Program-made: the position numbers and the translations under genes | Assembly: GCF_003711515.1 (NCBI RefSeq) | Contig: NW_021167096.1 | Location: 205,939 to 269,938, forward strand | Direction: 5' to 3' | From: Sodiomyces alkalinus F11 | Lineage: Eukaryota > Ascomycota > Sordariomycetes > Glomerellales > Plectosphaerellaceae | DNA: 64,000 nt | The notes under the pieces: model-generated | What the model was told of the DNA's origin: nothing | The model's database searches: none | What the model saw: only the letters and a program-made list of their open reading frames with translations | Part shown: piece after piece, positions 35,706-48,080 of the stretch | Numbering within the stretch: the first letter of the stretch is position 1 | How the letters are laid out: every line of letters begins with the position of its first letter

Positions 35706-37327
35706 ACGTCTAAACTAAGCGCCTGTCACTTAGTCGCCGAAACTTATCCTGATCCTTATATGCTTGAACTTAGCCATAATGAATCTTCGCAGGCACTAAC
35801 TATGTAGCAATCCATCATACCGCCAGTACATATCCCAACTTAAAGCACGCAGTCAAGGCTACGAATCACACTTGGCTAGACTCGAACACCAGCTTAGACT
35901 TCGCCAACCTCAACTCAAGCCGGCTAAGGCCCTTTCTAAGGATATACCGGCCCTAAACAATACAACCACAAAGAAGACAGGCACACTGACCATCATTAAG
36001 TGGACAATAGAAAGCTATCCAAACCGGGAATAACCTGGCATCCTAGAAAATAATAATAACCCCGACAGGTCTAGGCTACAGGTCCTCCCGCTGTCGAGCC
36101 CCCTTTCGAAGGGGTCTGGTACAGCCAACGCGGCGGCCACGATCAGCAACTTCGTCGACCGCATTCCCCAGAGTGAATGAATGACGAGGAAGCCGATGGC
36201 TTGTATGAACATGCAGCGATCGTTGCTTCAGGCCCATTATGCGGCCATGGCGTGGAAGCATTATGCATACCGAGATGGAGAAGCAGTAAACGTAACAATA
36301 CCGCAGGTTACTAAGGTGGCTGCTCAAGCCCCAAGCTGGGTGTATCCCACCCCCTCCCTTTCCGCCCACTTCCTCCCCTTTCCTACCTTCCCTCCCGTTC
36401 CTGCCTCTATCGTACGGCGTCGCTTCGTTGTTATCCAAATTCCTCTTATCTACTCCTCACGCCTCCCGTTCGTACGATTAAGATCGTCCCTTCTAGAACG
36501 CGTAGCTCGAAGAAAAAAGGGATAGAAAACGGAAGGAGAAGACGGCGGCGTGTATGGAAGTGGGAGGCTAAACAGACTAAGGAGAATGTTCCGATAATGT
36601 TAAGATGCTTATAGGAGGTGCGGGAGAGTTTATATCGTCACACCCGGTCTTTTATGGTGAAGAAATAATAACACAGAGCGAGTACGGGTCGGGACGATAC
36701 TCGTGGCATAGGCGGGAGTATCTAGGTAAGGGCTTAAAATCTCCCGTGGGTACAGATTTATAATAATAGCGAGTATCGTTTAACTGCCTTCGGCCGCTAT
36801 TCGGGTTAAGGAGTGAACTAGTGGCTTCCTAGCCTAGATTTCTTAATAAAGTTAATATCTACGACCTTAAATTTCGGCGTTAACAGAGTCGCCTTCTCGC
36901 TACGAACTAGGTAAGAGCTTAACAGTAGTCTGCTTCAGAGATACTTCGCGACTCAATCACTACCATTCCGTTTTCACGTCGTATATACAGCTCGCCTTCG
37001 AGCATCTTATAGTACTAACCAATCCACTAAAGAAAACGGCAAGAGTAGAAGGCGTTATATTCAAAGGATGACATAGGAGATTCTTGGTAAGTTAACGCGT
37101 TTATTGTACCGGCGGCTGCTATGATGAAGAGAGTATACTAGAATTCACTATCTAAACTGATCTTAGGGAAACAAAACACGGGGTAGTGCACTAAATAACA
37201 TTTCCGTCGGCGTCTTTAAAAGACACCCAAATAATCCCCCGCCTTATAGAAAGAGTGAACTCAGTAACCGCACAGCAATCCCTATAAGAGCCACTCATAT
37301 AGCTCCAGTTCAGGCGTTCACCAGTAT
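35706..37327. other. Near-normal then mutated sequence, no gene supported
   Basis: 35,780-36,440 is lightly mutated and CA-rich. Overlapping open frames on both strands (36,015-36,525) show no domain and look like chance. From 36,540 mutation becomes strong again. Confidence 0.45.
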
Positions 37328-38060
37328 TCAGTTCCACATATGCCGGCTTTGGGTCACGGTCGAAGAAACCAGTTACTGTGCAAACGACTCCAGCTTATAG
37401 GGGGTAGGGAGAAAGAGTAGTATATGTCGTCCACCCCTAAAAGCCCGGGTTTACGACGGGGTTGCTAGAATATATAAGCTTTAGCCTTTCTTCTTGGAAT
37501 TGGATATATTAACAGTTATATTTACTAGTTATATTTAATAGCCTCCACGGTTATCGTCCCGCCCTCCGGGACTATACACGATGTAGCTACGAATTCGAGA
37601 CGGGATTAGACGGTATCCGGTATAGGGTAGTTAGGAGGAAAGGCGTGGTAAATTTTACCGTTATTGTCGATATAGATATCGGAGAGCTAGTCCTGGAAAT
37701 AAAGACGCACGGCCTTACACTTTAACGGCTATGTCTCCGCTATAATTCAGTGAGATATGGATGGATCTCTGAAGAGAAGGTAAAGAGGTATGAAAGACTT
37801 GGCGATATGATCGTGTCCAGAATTAGTCACCGTGGAGGAGAGCTGAGTATGCTTTAGCCGAAAATATATGTTCCTTGGAGCCAGGGGGCGGGCAATTGTA
37901 AGATATATATAGGACTTTTGAGTAATAGAGATCCTGGCTGATAACGCGTACTAAATTTACGTAACTTAGGAGACAGTGTCTTAGATAAGACTTAAGTATT
38001 GAATGTTGATTATAGGCGAATATCCGTTAAGAAGCAAGCATATACAGGGCTAGCGGGCGC
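37328..38060 (+). repeat. Dispersed repeat, copy 2 (contiguous form), with coding remnant
   Basis: Counterpart of 1-560 plus 5,476-5,660. A plus-strand frame at about 37,620-37,850 reads, with one or two stops, VVNFTVIVDIDIGELVLEIK and WISEEKVKRYERLGDMIVSR. This copy is less mutated than copy 1. Family unknown. Confidence 0.7.
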
Positions 38061-38090
38061 GTGCGGGATGTCCGCTTTCACAAAAGCGGA

Positions 38091-38465
38091 TATCACGACT
38101 TATACACCAGCAGTTCTTCTAGTGTAATTAAGCGAGCTCGAGGACAAAGAGTTACTAAGTAAGGCGAGTAATTTGAGGTGTGATAAGATGGAGAGCAACC
38201 CGACCGCGGGCAAGTATATAGCACCGCGATTACACGATAACTAACTTCAGGGGTTGAACTTATGTGTTGTACTCAGTTGAGCGCAGACCCGCTCGGTGAG
38301 GGCCTCCACTTATCTTATCCTCGAGAAGTCGTGGTTCTTCCGCACCCCCCTTCTTCGATCTTCCCGGGTCGTGTATATACCTAGCTGCCGGGACGCGCTT
38401 AACTAAATACGGGCATACGCGCCACCGCCGCAAGGGCTGGGGCACCACCGGGCTCTATCTTCATA
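38091..38465 (+). repeat. Inverted repeat, left arm (about 370 bp)
   Basis: Reverse complement of about 42,963-43,318, high similarity along the length. Shared phrases include 'gatcttccc', 'cctagctgccgggacgcgct', 'cttatcttatcctcgag' and 'gagcaacccgacc'. The two arms enclose a 4.5-kb core with a transposase and an oxidoreductase pseudogene. Confidence 0.9.
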
Positions 38466-38865
38466 CCATACAACCCCTGTTCAATTGTGTTATGGGGGTA
38501 TAATTATGCCTGCCTTTTTAGGAAGGGTTAGAAGATTCGAGAAACGTACCTGCACTAACATAAAAAAATCTCAACACCATAGGATATCTTATGTGTTTTC
38601 TGAAATCGATCTATAGCTATCTTATTTCTGAAAAGATTCAGTTATGATCTGGATTTCTTATGTAAGAAGTGATTTCTTTTTTTTTTCTTTTTCTTCGAGA
38701 GCTGAATCTTATGGAGTTGGTTGACGCTGTTAGTTGCTTTTGGTATCCAGCTGCGCCCTGAGTCGTGAGAACCGGGAACGTGAGTTGCCAGGTCGCCCAT
38801 AACGCCCGGTACGAGGCTGTATGCTCTCCTCGCCCCCGGCTAACAGATGATTATCCATTGGCTAA

Positions 38866-39135
38866 TGAGAAAAGGCGCAGTTCCGTCTATAGGGCTTATA
38901 AAAGGCGTGTATTAAGACGGCTATCGTCAAGGGTTGGCCCAGTACACTTATGCATAGGAGTTGGTTTTAGCTCACAGTCGCTGTGGCAAAGACCCAGCCA
39001 ATTAAATAAGCTTATTATAGGAGATTAATTTAGAGGAAAGGCTAGGCACGGATCGTATACACGCTATGCCAGATAGGATAGCACGGCTGCTCGTGCTATT
39101 GTATCCGGTATAGCGTGCTTTTCGCTAGAGTCGGG
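38866..39135 (+). repeat. Dispersed repeat with terminal hairpin, copy a
   Basis: Aligns with 56,968-57,235: 'atgagaaaa..gc.cagtt.cgtct.tagggctt', 'aaaggcgtg', 'tatcgtcaa.ggt' and on into the palindrome at 39,060-39,117. Confidence 0.8.
39060..39117. repeat. 58-bp palindrome, hairpin family copy a
   Basis: 'cacgctatgcc' at the left is complemented by 'ggtatagcgtg' at the right, and an inner 'atagcacg' pairs with 'cgtgctat'. It is followed by 'cttttcgc'. Two further copies lie at 45,329 and 57,160. Confidence 0.9.
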
Positions 39136-39299
39136 ATCTTCTCGGGGTTGCATATGCTATATATGGTGTAGGTGTGATGACCGATCGTCGTCTTGGGTGC
39201 TAAAGAAGCCGGCTACACACCCCCGTCCCTACCTAGGTTACGGAGTAACGCTATTTTCGGTCCTAAATGTATATAGAGGTTAGCTTAAAGCATAATTCG

Positions 39300-40390
39300 T
39301 TCTTTATTAATCTATAGCCACCTTTCCGGAGGTTGCTTAACGTAAATCCCCGCGTTTCGGAAATGACCCTCCGCACTGCGTTATCGGCTGCCCACGGCCT
39401 TAATACACGACTTGACATAACTCTTAAAGTCCCTCTGAATAAGACTCCTATGGCTTTTGCGCTGTGATTTGGCATGAGTCTTGATTTCCCTAAAGAACTC
39501 TGCGATCGAATTAGTCCTTAGAGTGTATAGTGCTAGGAAGTCCGACTTTATGCCGGTATCTTAATATATTTGCCGGACTCTGTCGGAGTAGTGAAAAGCA
39601 ATATTATCCATGATAAGAACCGTCTCGGGTTTTGGCCATTTGCCGTAGTGACGTAGTAATTAGCTAATAAAGTGTTTAAATATAGCCTTATCTACTATTC
39701 CGTAGAAGCAGTGTAATAGCTTTACGCCCTTTTGTGTATATGCCGTAAGGATTTGTAGTCTGTTTTCGCGGTGAAATCTCGCCTTCTATACGGGTGTATC
39801 CCCTTTAGAGCCTACCCCTTTCGTCGAAATATACAGGGTTTATCGATGCCAGACTCGTTAATAAACACTAAATGATACGACCGGCACCCTAGCCTCTTGA
39901 GACTATACTGGTAGAAGTGCCGCAGCTCGGCCTTCTGATTTTGGGCCACACGACCTATTACCTTCAGAGTTATATCACGCTTGCCTAAGGCCCGAGTGAT
40001 ACTGGTAACAGATACTTCCTCTCTAAACATATTACTGATGAAATCGACTATCTCACGCCGATTCATATCAGGCTTTTTTGCTAGCTAGTGGCAAAGTGTA
40101 ATCTGCATTGTAGGGGTTATCTTAGGATCAGGGCCAGTACGGTTTAATAGTATCGTTATCGCGCCGAATCGCTTGAAGTTCGATCGTGCTCGACGGATAG
40201 CGCGGAGGCTATAAGGGGTAACTCTGGCTATTTCGTTATTCGGAAACCCTTGAAAAGGAATATAGAGAAGATTTAATCGTGCTTTGAATTCGAGAGTCGA
40301 GGAGCTATAATATAGATTCTGAGCCTGCTTTGCTCCCTGCAGAGTTAAGAGTGTGAAAGAAGAAGAGTTAGAGAAAACGCCATGCCAGGG
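39300..40390 (-). pseudogene. DDE (Tc1/mariner-type, DDE_3) transposase, dead
   Basis: The minus strand reads a fungal Tc1-like transposase. The open piece 40,066-39,812 has the second helix-turn-helix (NRREIVDFISNMF, VSVTSITRALGKRDIT) and the start of the catalytic core (LRHFYQYSLKRL, YHLVFINESGIDK), in which NESG corresponds to the first-Asp DESG motif and so carries Asp-to-Asn. The frame continues: ARFHRENRLQILTAYTQKGV, FKHFIS, GKWPKPETVLIMDNIAFHYS (second catalytic Asp, MDN), then TNSIAEFFREIKTHAK (the family has PDLNPIEEFF; the third acidic residue is altered or displaced) and GHFRNAGIYV near the C-terminus. N-terminal sequence up to about 40,390 is barely readable. It sits inside the 38.1/43.3-kb inverted repeats, but these arms are much longer than usual Tc1 terminal repeats. 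Confidence 0.85.
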
Positions 40391-40695
40391 ACGGGACCTT
40401 TACGTGTTTCTGCTAACTCATAATCATAATGTTATTCCTCGAAAGAGAAGATTTGGTCTCCACGTAAGTCTACGCGTGGGTAAGGGGGTCCTGATTTGTC
40501 GCGGAATATCCTCGGCCAAGGTCGGGTGATTTATCCCGCCGGAGGTGACAAAGTCGCCCCTTATAAGAAGAACGTAAGATCAGGTGATTTCGGGATAAAC
40601 TGTTATATTATAAAGCCCGCGCAGACTTAAAAGTGGATAACGCGGTAATTATTCCAACCTCTCATTTTATCCCCTAATCTTATCCTTATCATAAG

Positions 40696-42080
40696 ATGGA
40701 CAGAGTTATTATTATCGGCACTGGCGTGTTCGGTCTCTCGACGGCCGACCATATCCTTCAGAGATAGCCTAATACGTAGTTATTAATAATTTCTTACCCT
40801 TCGTGGCTCGCTCCTAGCGACGATATATTAAAGATAGTTCGGGTTAATTATAGTAACCCGGAGTGGATAACGGAGGCAATCAAGACTTAGAAGCAGTGGA
40901 ACAGTAATAGCTTTTCTAAGTTCTAACGCAGTATCGGCCATATCGTGATTTACGAATAAAATAAGCTCGCCACACTTTAGAAGATTAACGAAGCTCGTGA
41001 GGAGCTTAGTTTGCAGAAGCGATAACCAGGCGATAACACGTCAATACGGGATGTTTTTAGAACGATAGGTCCAGAATCACTTACTTACGTCTTAGCCTCG
41101 GACGACTGTATCGTTAATTAGAAAACATGCATATCTGATGTAAGGAAGCGGGCTAAGAAAGCCTGCATAGATAGCGGCGGGACCTTCTACGAAAGTAGAG
41201 TTAGAACCATCGTTAAGGACGGAGCTTATATCACGGCACTTATACTCGAGAACGAGGAGAGAATTAAGGCAGGAAGCGCGCAGGTCGTCTTAGCCGTCGG
41301 TCCATAGCTTGCCCAAGTTCTTGCCGTATCCGGTATTTCTCTCCCACTAAACGGAAGGATTCCCGTGGCGACCGGGTTATTCTCATACGCTATCTAGCTG
41401 AACGATAAGCAGACTAAGTTCTTCAGGAATGAACCGATGGTCTCCTATAGCGGGAAAGGTTAGTATTTATCTTCGCCTACTTATTTATTTCTGTCTACTA
41501 GCTACTAATCTTATTTTAAGCCGAGTTTCTTCCTCTAGCTAAAGGATCCGTTAGTAAAATCACATAGATATACCCTTTCACTAATTTATATAGCTCCACT
41601 ATATCACGTGTTGAGGATCTTTCAGAGAGTGCTCTTACGAAGAGCCATATACCTGAGGCGATCGGATAGGCCAGAAAGTTTTTACCCGCCCTCCAAGGAG
41701 CGCGCATCATCTCTGTTATATCTTTCTAGTACGTACGTTCCTGTTAATCAGGTACACGTTGCTAAGTGAGGCTCTTTTAGGGATGGCGTCACCGAAACGC
41801 AGGATCCTATCATTGCCAGGCACCCTCAGTTTCAGAATCTGGTTTATGCTGCTAGGGGATCCTTCAACAGCGCCAAAGACCTTCCTATACTTAGCAGCAT
41901 CGTTGCCAATATTCTGAGTAGTCAGTAAGTCTCAGACCGGTATAGCTAGGAGCCAAGGACGAAGTATTCTCACCGCGATCACTCTTATCTTATCGGCAGA
42001 GGGGACTTCGCAAGTATAGAGAAGAAAGCGCAGCGGCAAGATTCGGTAGCAAATAACTCATCTTTAGCGGTGATATAGTG
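40696..42080 (+). pseudogene. FAD-dependent oxidoreductase (DAO / fructosyl-amine oxidase-like), dead
   Basis: Starts at ATG 40,696 with an N-terminal FAD-binding strand-loop-helix, IIIGTGVFGLSTA (GxGxxG), as in amine oxidases of the DAO superfamily (sarcosine and fructosyl-amino-acid oxidases). It continues with VRVNYSNPEWITEAI, FRTIGPESLTYVLASDD, AKKACIDSGGTFYES, AGSAQVVLAVGP (second FAD contact region) and ISLPLNGRIPVATGLFSYAI. A probable intron near 41,465-41,520 separates FLPLAKGSVSKITYIYPF. After a frameshift near 41,750 the C-terminal block ETQDPIIARHPQFQNLVYAA and RGSFNSAKDLPILSSIVANI is readable, the part that closes the FAD site. Numerous TAG/TAA codons at Gln/Trp positions make it a pseudogene. 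A captured host gene inside a transposon-like unit is possible. Confidence 0.8.
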
Positions 42081-42962
42081 GACAGCACTGGTGCTAAAGT
42101 GGAGTATGCTACCTGCTACATATAGGGGACTATTTCCAGTTTTCATATCAAGTTCAGGGTGAAGCTAATTACCCGTGCCCGCCCCACTTAAACTGCTTCG
42201 TTTAATACTCACCAGTTAATAACTGGTGCTAGACAGTAATATAACCAGGTAGCCACTTTTTCATCAATTTAAAGCTATTCACGCAATTTTTAACAAGCAA
42301 TAATATATCTATTCTAATCTAATGATGGAATCTCGTATAAATAAAGCTGTTGATTATATTATATCTTGCCGTCGCCTAATATGAAGACTAGTTAGTCCGA
42401 GGCGGAATTTAGAAAAGGGATATTTTCGGCTCACGGACGGCGTAAAGAAATTAGAGGAGTAAAGGAACGGCAGCCGCCTAGGTGACTCGGGCGTTACTAA
42501 TATAGTCCTCTATCCAAAAAAAAAAGGATCATAGAGCGTATAGGAATTCGAGGCAAAGCAGACAAGACGACCATAACGACCTACAGAAAAACCCTTAATC
42601 CGCGCTAAGCCTTATTTAATAGCGTGCGACCTAACGCTGCTTAATAGGGTTAGCGTTCTGTTTTGGGAGACGTGGCCTAGACACATGCAGAGACATCCAG
42701 GATAGGCCCCTGCATCCCCAGCAACCAACCTATTCCAACGTCCGAACACAATTAAGGTACCTGGAATTGTGAATTCATTGAAACAGAATATCTTATACTC
42801 TGCGGAAATGTAGAACTATAGAGTAAAGTAGGGGAAATAAGTGTGGATACAAAGTATCGATGTAATCTTGGATGTCATACCTCGATAGGTGGCCAGCGTT
42901 GCTCTTTAATCAGGTACCGGCTGTGGTAGAGGATCAGTACTTCGCATAACGGAGATATACCA
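42081..42962. other. No gene seen; small hairpin at 42,210-42,228
   Basis: Mutated flank of the oxidoreductase remnant. 'caccagttaataactggtg' is a near-perfect 19-bp palindrome. An A-tract lies at 42,516-42,525. Confidence 0.5.
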
Positions 42963-43318
42963 TATGAAGATAGAGCCAGGGTGGTGTCCTAGCTGGTGGC
43001 GTATATGCCCGTATATAGTTAAGCGCGTCCCGGCAGCTAGGTATATATACTAGTTGGAGTCGACTTGGGAAGATCGAAGAAGGGGGTGTGGAAGAACTAC
43101 GACTGCTCGAGGATAAGATAAGTGGAGACCCTTACTAAGCGGGTCTGCGCTTAGAAAACAGGGCAAAGAGGTTAATCACGGTGCCACCTAATTACCGTGG
43201 TCGGGTTGCTCCCTATCTTATCACGCCTTAAATTGCTCGCCTTGCTTAGCATCCTCGAGCACGCTTAATTGCACGAGAAGAACTACTAGTTATATGAATC
43301 GTGGTGTTATATCTTATC
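42963..43318 (-). repeat. Inverted repeat, right arm (about 350 bp)
   Basis: Reverse complement of 38,091-38,465. The inner end is 'tatgaagatagagcc' and the outer end lies in 'ttctcgtgcaatt' (as read on the minus strand) and beyond. Confidence 0.9.
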
Positions 43319-45139
43319 GCATAACTCGTATTGCAGTGTAGGACTTTATAAAAGGGAAAATTATAGTGAAAGGTGAAAGCATGAGATATAGAATAATTAG
43401 AGAAATGGCATAAAGGAAAAGAAAAAGTAGTTATTACGAGCAGAGGCAGCTGTTCCCTTAGCGCCACTAGGGCATTACGCTCTTCGTTATGAAACACCCT
43501 GGGTCGATAATATACGGGTATCAGGACAGTAATGGACTTATAGTATAATATAGGTGGTAGGATATATTCGTGGTAGCTAATCGTGCTAATTTATTATAAG
43601 ACTAGTGGTGACTCGTTAGACGTTTATCTGCCTCGGTAATCGCTTGAGTGGTGAAATAGTGCTATGGGTAGTCGAATACTTTGAATATCACGGTCGTATT
43701 TACCTTATCTCGAGTTACCGCTTACGTTCCAATTTGGCGTATTACAGGCCGCAGGCGCTGCAAAGCGTCCTCGCACCGTTCGGCCCTCTTCGCCACTCAG
43801 ACGTGTCTATCCTGTTACAGGTATGATATCACTGGCGGAAGAACCATGCTAGCAGTTTCGCCTGGTGTCTGACTGACTCCCGACTTGGGCTGTTGCGCAA
43901 TTTTCCACTAGGGCCCTTCCTGCATAGGAGGTTCCGGCGAGGGAAGGTTCTGCTAATTATGAGATATAGCTCTAGGAAACGAGCATTTCCACAAACTTAT
44001 ATCGTCAACACCATCGATATCTCTAGGTTATAGATAAGGCAGCCAAGTCCATGGGGAGAGATCTGTTATATAGGTCAGGGTTTAAGTGATAACACGTCAC
44101 GATATATAGCTTAGCCCGGTATTAGTATCTTACAACGTACCTCTTATGCTTAGCCACTAGTAAACTGTATAAGTGACCACGGCCGAGTATATAGTAGCCG
44201 GTTGCTCCTTTATAGACCCTATTTTCGTCCTGTATAAGAATATCGCCACGCGGTAAAGAGATAGAGGCTAGTTTAATAGGTGGTAGAGGAGGAAATAAAA
44301 GAAAAATCGCTTGCAGAAGGAGGGCAGACAAGGTAACTAAAGTGGCTTATAGTGGGATAGGAGATGAGATTTCCTATACGGAAAAGAAGGCAGACGAGGC
44401 AGCTACGCAAAATACAGTTCTGGCGGCTAGGCTGCCGGGATATTGTTATCTCCTTACTATATCTTTCTGTTATAACGTGATCTATGGCAAAAGCACTAGA
44501 GTCGAGTCTTCTAATTGCTCGGGACTAGAGCGTTATGGCTGGAATGCTAAGAAGTTCCACATAAAGGGCGTATATCCTAACCTTACAGGATCTCTTTGCT
44601 TAAGCCCTCGCCATTAGGGAAGCCTTGTTCCCTCCTACTAGTCTAAAGAAGATATGGGGTTTGCTAGCATAATACGGGGGAGTGCCCGAATCCGCGGCCA
44701 GGCTGCATAGTAACCAGTTTCAGTTACTAAATAGGGCGAGTTATATGAATTATTCATAATCTTCGCCCCCTTATTCAGGTTATAGAAATCACGGCTTCCT
44801 GATTAGAAGTTATGGCGAGGCTTAAGAGACACCGCGCGGCGTACCGTCCGTGTAGAGGCAGATAAAGTTATCGCCTATAGTTTTATCGATTCGTGTGGCC
44901 GGCCTATTTCGTAACGTCCGACCTAACACTTATATACTAGGGGCGTTGTTCGGCTAATAGATACGGGGATTAAGGATCGGTCCGGGCTATACGGCGAGTG
45001 GACCTAATAATGCATAAACGCACGGGCGGTAAGGAATCGGTCTTTTAAGGCTGCTATATAATATTATTAGCTCGTTATTCGCCGTCTTATAAAGCAAAAG
45101 CAAGTTACTGTCTCTTCCCCTTAACTATTATTAGATATT
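43319..45139. other. Mutated and mixed sequence, no gene supported
   Basis: Open frames of 60-91 codons (for example 44,342-44,617 on + and 44,331-44,122 on -) have no recognisable domain. 44,660-45,060 contains broken frames I cannot identify. Confidence 0.45.
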
Positions 45140-45205
45140 ATTCCCTTCCTAGACTAGGGGGGGTGTTTCCCCCCTACTAAAAGCGGTTTAGCTCCGACCT
45201 CTCCG
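45140..45205 (+). repeat. Repeat terminus with C6/G6 hairpin, copy b
   Basis: Partner of 35,640-35,705: 'attcccttcctagactaggggggg..gtttccccccta..aaaagcggtttagctccgacctct'. Confidence 0.7.
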
Positions 45206-45328
45206 AATACTACTAGGAAGTGATATGCTCTAGCGTCCTTCTAGCTCGGTACACAGAAAATCTCGATTCTAACCCGGTGGACTATAGGTACCGGGGCCCG
45301 TACCTACACCCCTGTTCAGTGTCGTAGG

Positions 45329-45400
45329 CACGCTATGCCGGATAGAATCGTACGGCTGGAATAGCACGGCTGGCCGTGCTATTCTATCCGGCATAGCGTG
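45329..45400. repeat. 72-bp palindrome, hairpin family copy b
   Basis: 'cacgctatgccggatagaat' on the left is the exact reverse complement of 'attctatccggcatagcgtg' on the right. The inner gaatagcacggc pairs with gccgtgctattc. A 12-bp insertion lies on the left side. It is followed by 'cttttcgccagagccggg' as in copy a. Confidence 0.9.
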
Positions 45401-45819
45401 CTTTTCGCCAGAGCCGGGCTCTTTCTCGGGGTACGCACTAGCTATCATCTCGTCTCTCCATTTTCCATCCAACCATATCCACCAGACGAGTTAACGACTT
45501 TCGCGGCGATAACCTCGCCTACGTTGGCTACCTCTACCTTACAGTCACTAACGTCTCGGTACCCGAGTTAATATCTCGACTTGAAGAGTAAGTTATGAGA
45601 TGACGCCGCGTCCAGCCATAAGCCCCCTGTTACCCTAGCGGTTAATTGGAAGACGAGGAAGGTCAGACACAGCGCCAACATAAGAGCCGAGTTGGTATGC
45701 CGCGTAGCCCGCAGATCATCAAGCCTGCGGACGCACCGTCTCCATATATCGAGATCTGGCATCTAACGAGCGAGAATAAGCCCGTGTAATCAAGGTTAGC
45801 CTCTAGAGCGTGGGAGCGC
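45401..45819. other. No gene seen
   Basis: Near-normal composition, no recognised frame. A 64-codon minus-strand frame at 45,568-45,762 is unconvincing. Confidence 0.4.
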
Positions 45820-46330
45820 CGAACGGCGATACTTTTTCGGGACCTGCCTACGTCGGAGGAGCGGTGGCGCTAGAAGAGACAGGACGCCCGGCTATCTACT
45901 ACGCGCGACGTTCTCCGTATAGTTAACTATTTGGTGATAGGCAGCCTGGATCCGCTGAGGAACGATAAATGTTTATCTACGGAGAAATCCGCCTCTCTAG
46001 GCGCGGCGGGGGTTCCGGGCTCAGGGGGTGCTGTATCTTCCTCCGCGGAGCGGGCCCGCGCTCTGATCGTAACGGCGGAACCCTCTAAGCACATCGCTTA
46101 GTTCTTTTCACTAGTATTTATAGCAGAATGCCGTGTGGCGTTATTCACTGGTTACTCAGAAACATTAGTGCATAACGTAATACGGAAGTTTATAGAAGCT
46201 AGTGGCGGAAAGTGCAACGGAGACAAAACGCCGGCATTACTTCTCTCGACAACACTATAGGTCCTCCAAGAACAACAACGGCAGTTCAGGCGCGGACTCC
46301 TGCATCGTGGTATTAAGTTATTTTTCAATA
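45820..46330 (+). pseudogene. Unidentified coding remnant left of the retrotransposon
   Basis: One plus-strand frame is nearly open for 170 codons: RRTAILFRDLPTSEERWR, SLDPLRNDKCLSTEKSASLG, an Ala/Gly/Ser linker, SLVFIAECRVALFTGYSETL, VIRKFIEASGGKCNGDKTP and LQEQQRQFRRGLLHRGIKL, with three TAGs where Trp is likely. After a frame change, 46,370-46,560 continues as SLRFYTKCLKEPIQNARFTA and LLLWLPFIVGIRNINQYRYN. No family is recognised. It might be the 5' part of the gene whose remnant resumes at 54,940 beyond the retrotransposon. Confidence 0.35.
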
Positions 46331-46560
46331 GTAAGTGGGCAACCTTAATATCTCTCTAGCACTAACATCAATACAGAGGGCAAGAGTCTTCGCTTTTACA
46401 CTAAGTGCCTAAAGGAACCCATTCAAAACGCCCGTTTTACTGCCAAATTCCCTAGCCTTAAGGTCCCGGACGAGATCCACGCTTCGCTTCTACTCTGGCT
46501 CCCGTTTATCGTCGGCATTCGTAATATCAATCAGTATAGGTATAATACTAGGTTACCGCA

Positions 46561-47544
46561 GCTTCCTTAGCTAATGAAACTATAGCTACACGACCATTTA
46601 TACCGCGCTTAAGGTGACTCCCTAGTCTCGGGAGGACGATTTTCGAAAGTGGCAGGTAACCTACGTCTCGAGGACGCTCGTTATGTGTCGCTTTAACATT
46701 GATAGTCCAGAATCGCAGCTTCCGAGAAAGCCAAAGAAGCGTCGACATCATGCTAGGAAGAGGAAGAGATCCGCCGAGCCAGAGAGCCGAACGCTTCGGC
46801 CGGACTTAATCCGCACACAGGGGACGTAGTTTCAATAGACGAACGCCGGTCAGCACGGCGAGCCAGCGGTCTTACGGCATAATAAGAGCCTGATAATCTG
46901 CGATTCGTCGGCTCTAGAACGAGAAGCAGAGACCGTACTGCCCTCCTCCCAGGGATAGTAAGGCACTCCCGGAGTTGATCTTGCAGGCGATATCTTAGCG
47001 AGAACCGCGACCGAACCGCATAACAGCCCTACTGTGTTAGTAGAATCGGAGTCCGGCGGCGGGAGTGGACAGGCCGTTAGTGCTAGCCCGCCAGGGTGCG
47101 ATATAGAAGTTTATTCCCAGGACATACCCCTGCTCGAACTACTAGCTATTACGGCCACATAAGTGGACGGTGATGCATTCACTGGAGAGGAGAGGGCGGG
47201 CGAAAACCCAGAGGACAAAAGCGGACAGCGCGCAGGGGCTCCTCCCGTAGGCCTTTCGCTAGATACCACTATCGGGATTACCGCGTCGCCGCTTTCTCGG
47301 ACTAATCAACTCCCGGTTACTAGGGCCAACAGTTAGGCACCAGCAATAACCAATCCGGCTTCGATTTATCAGCGTTATTCTAATAATAACCGTCACTTCC
47401 AGGGATTTTCTGGCGCTGCGTATAGCCAGGTTATAATATATAAGGAGGCGGGGCGCAGTCAAGGTGTGTTATCTCTCTATACTAAATAGCAGAGAGCTAA
47501 TAGGCAAAGCGTCCATAGAGAAAGATACGATAACTAGCTTGGTG
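46561..47544. other. GC-richer broken sequence, no gene named
   Basis: Arg/Pro-rich frames on both strands without recognisable motif. Immediately left of the LTR. Confidence 0.4.
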
Positions 47545-48080
47545 TGTTACGACGGCTTCCGGTCCTCTATAGTATAGCGGACGATAGGGGACTGGCGTCG
47601 AGGTTTTAGTTCAAAATAAGAAGAGGATGATAACTAAAGAGCAGTAACTGTCGTTCGTAGTGTCTAGTCGTAGTTGCGTCGTAAAGACTAGGCGTTTTCT
47701 TTATAAGGTAGAGTCAGGCGTAGACTAATAGTCCAGGTGAAGACTTAGATTGATCGATGTCTTGTTCTCTAATAGAAGTAAGACCTAGGATACGCTGGTT
47801 TATATACTGGTGGTGCTTCCTTACCCGTAGTGACTGTTCCTTGCGTGGTCGCTATGTCTAGGTGATTCTATCGTGACCGATCACTTATTAGTCACTTTGT
47901 CGGAGTGATCGACCCCGGTCCGTCCCGGACGGTATACTAAGTACCTTTATACCTGGTGACACGTGACCTAGCACGTGACTCCCCGAGTTACCCTATACTA
48001 TCCCCCGTCTAGGGCCGTCCCGTGGGATATATACTAGTATACCTATAGGGTTAGTCTATATTAGGTGGCCGGCCGTAATA
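47545..48080 (-). repeat. 3' LTR (536 bp)
   Basis: Begins TGTTACGACGG and ends CCGTAATA on the plus strand. Its right half is more strongly mutated than in the other LTR: here 'cctatactatccc' and 'atatactagtatacc', there 'cctgtgctgtccc' and 'atacaccagtgtacc'. Confidence 0.95.

Noticed and set aside
38260..38448. 62-codon ORF in the left inverted-repeat arm
   Set aside because: Not preserved in the right arm, where mutations fall without regard to this frame.
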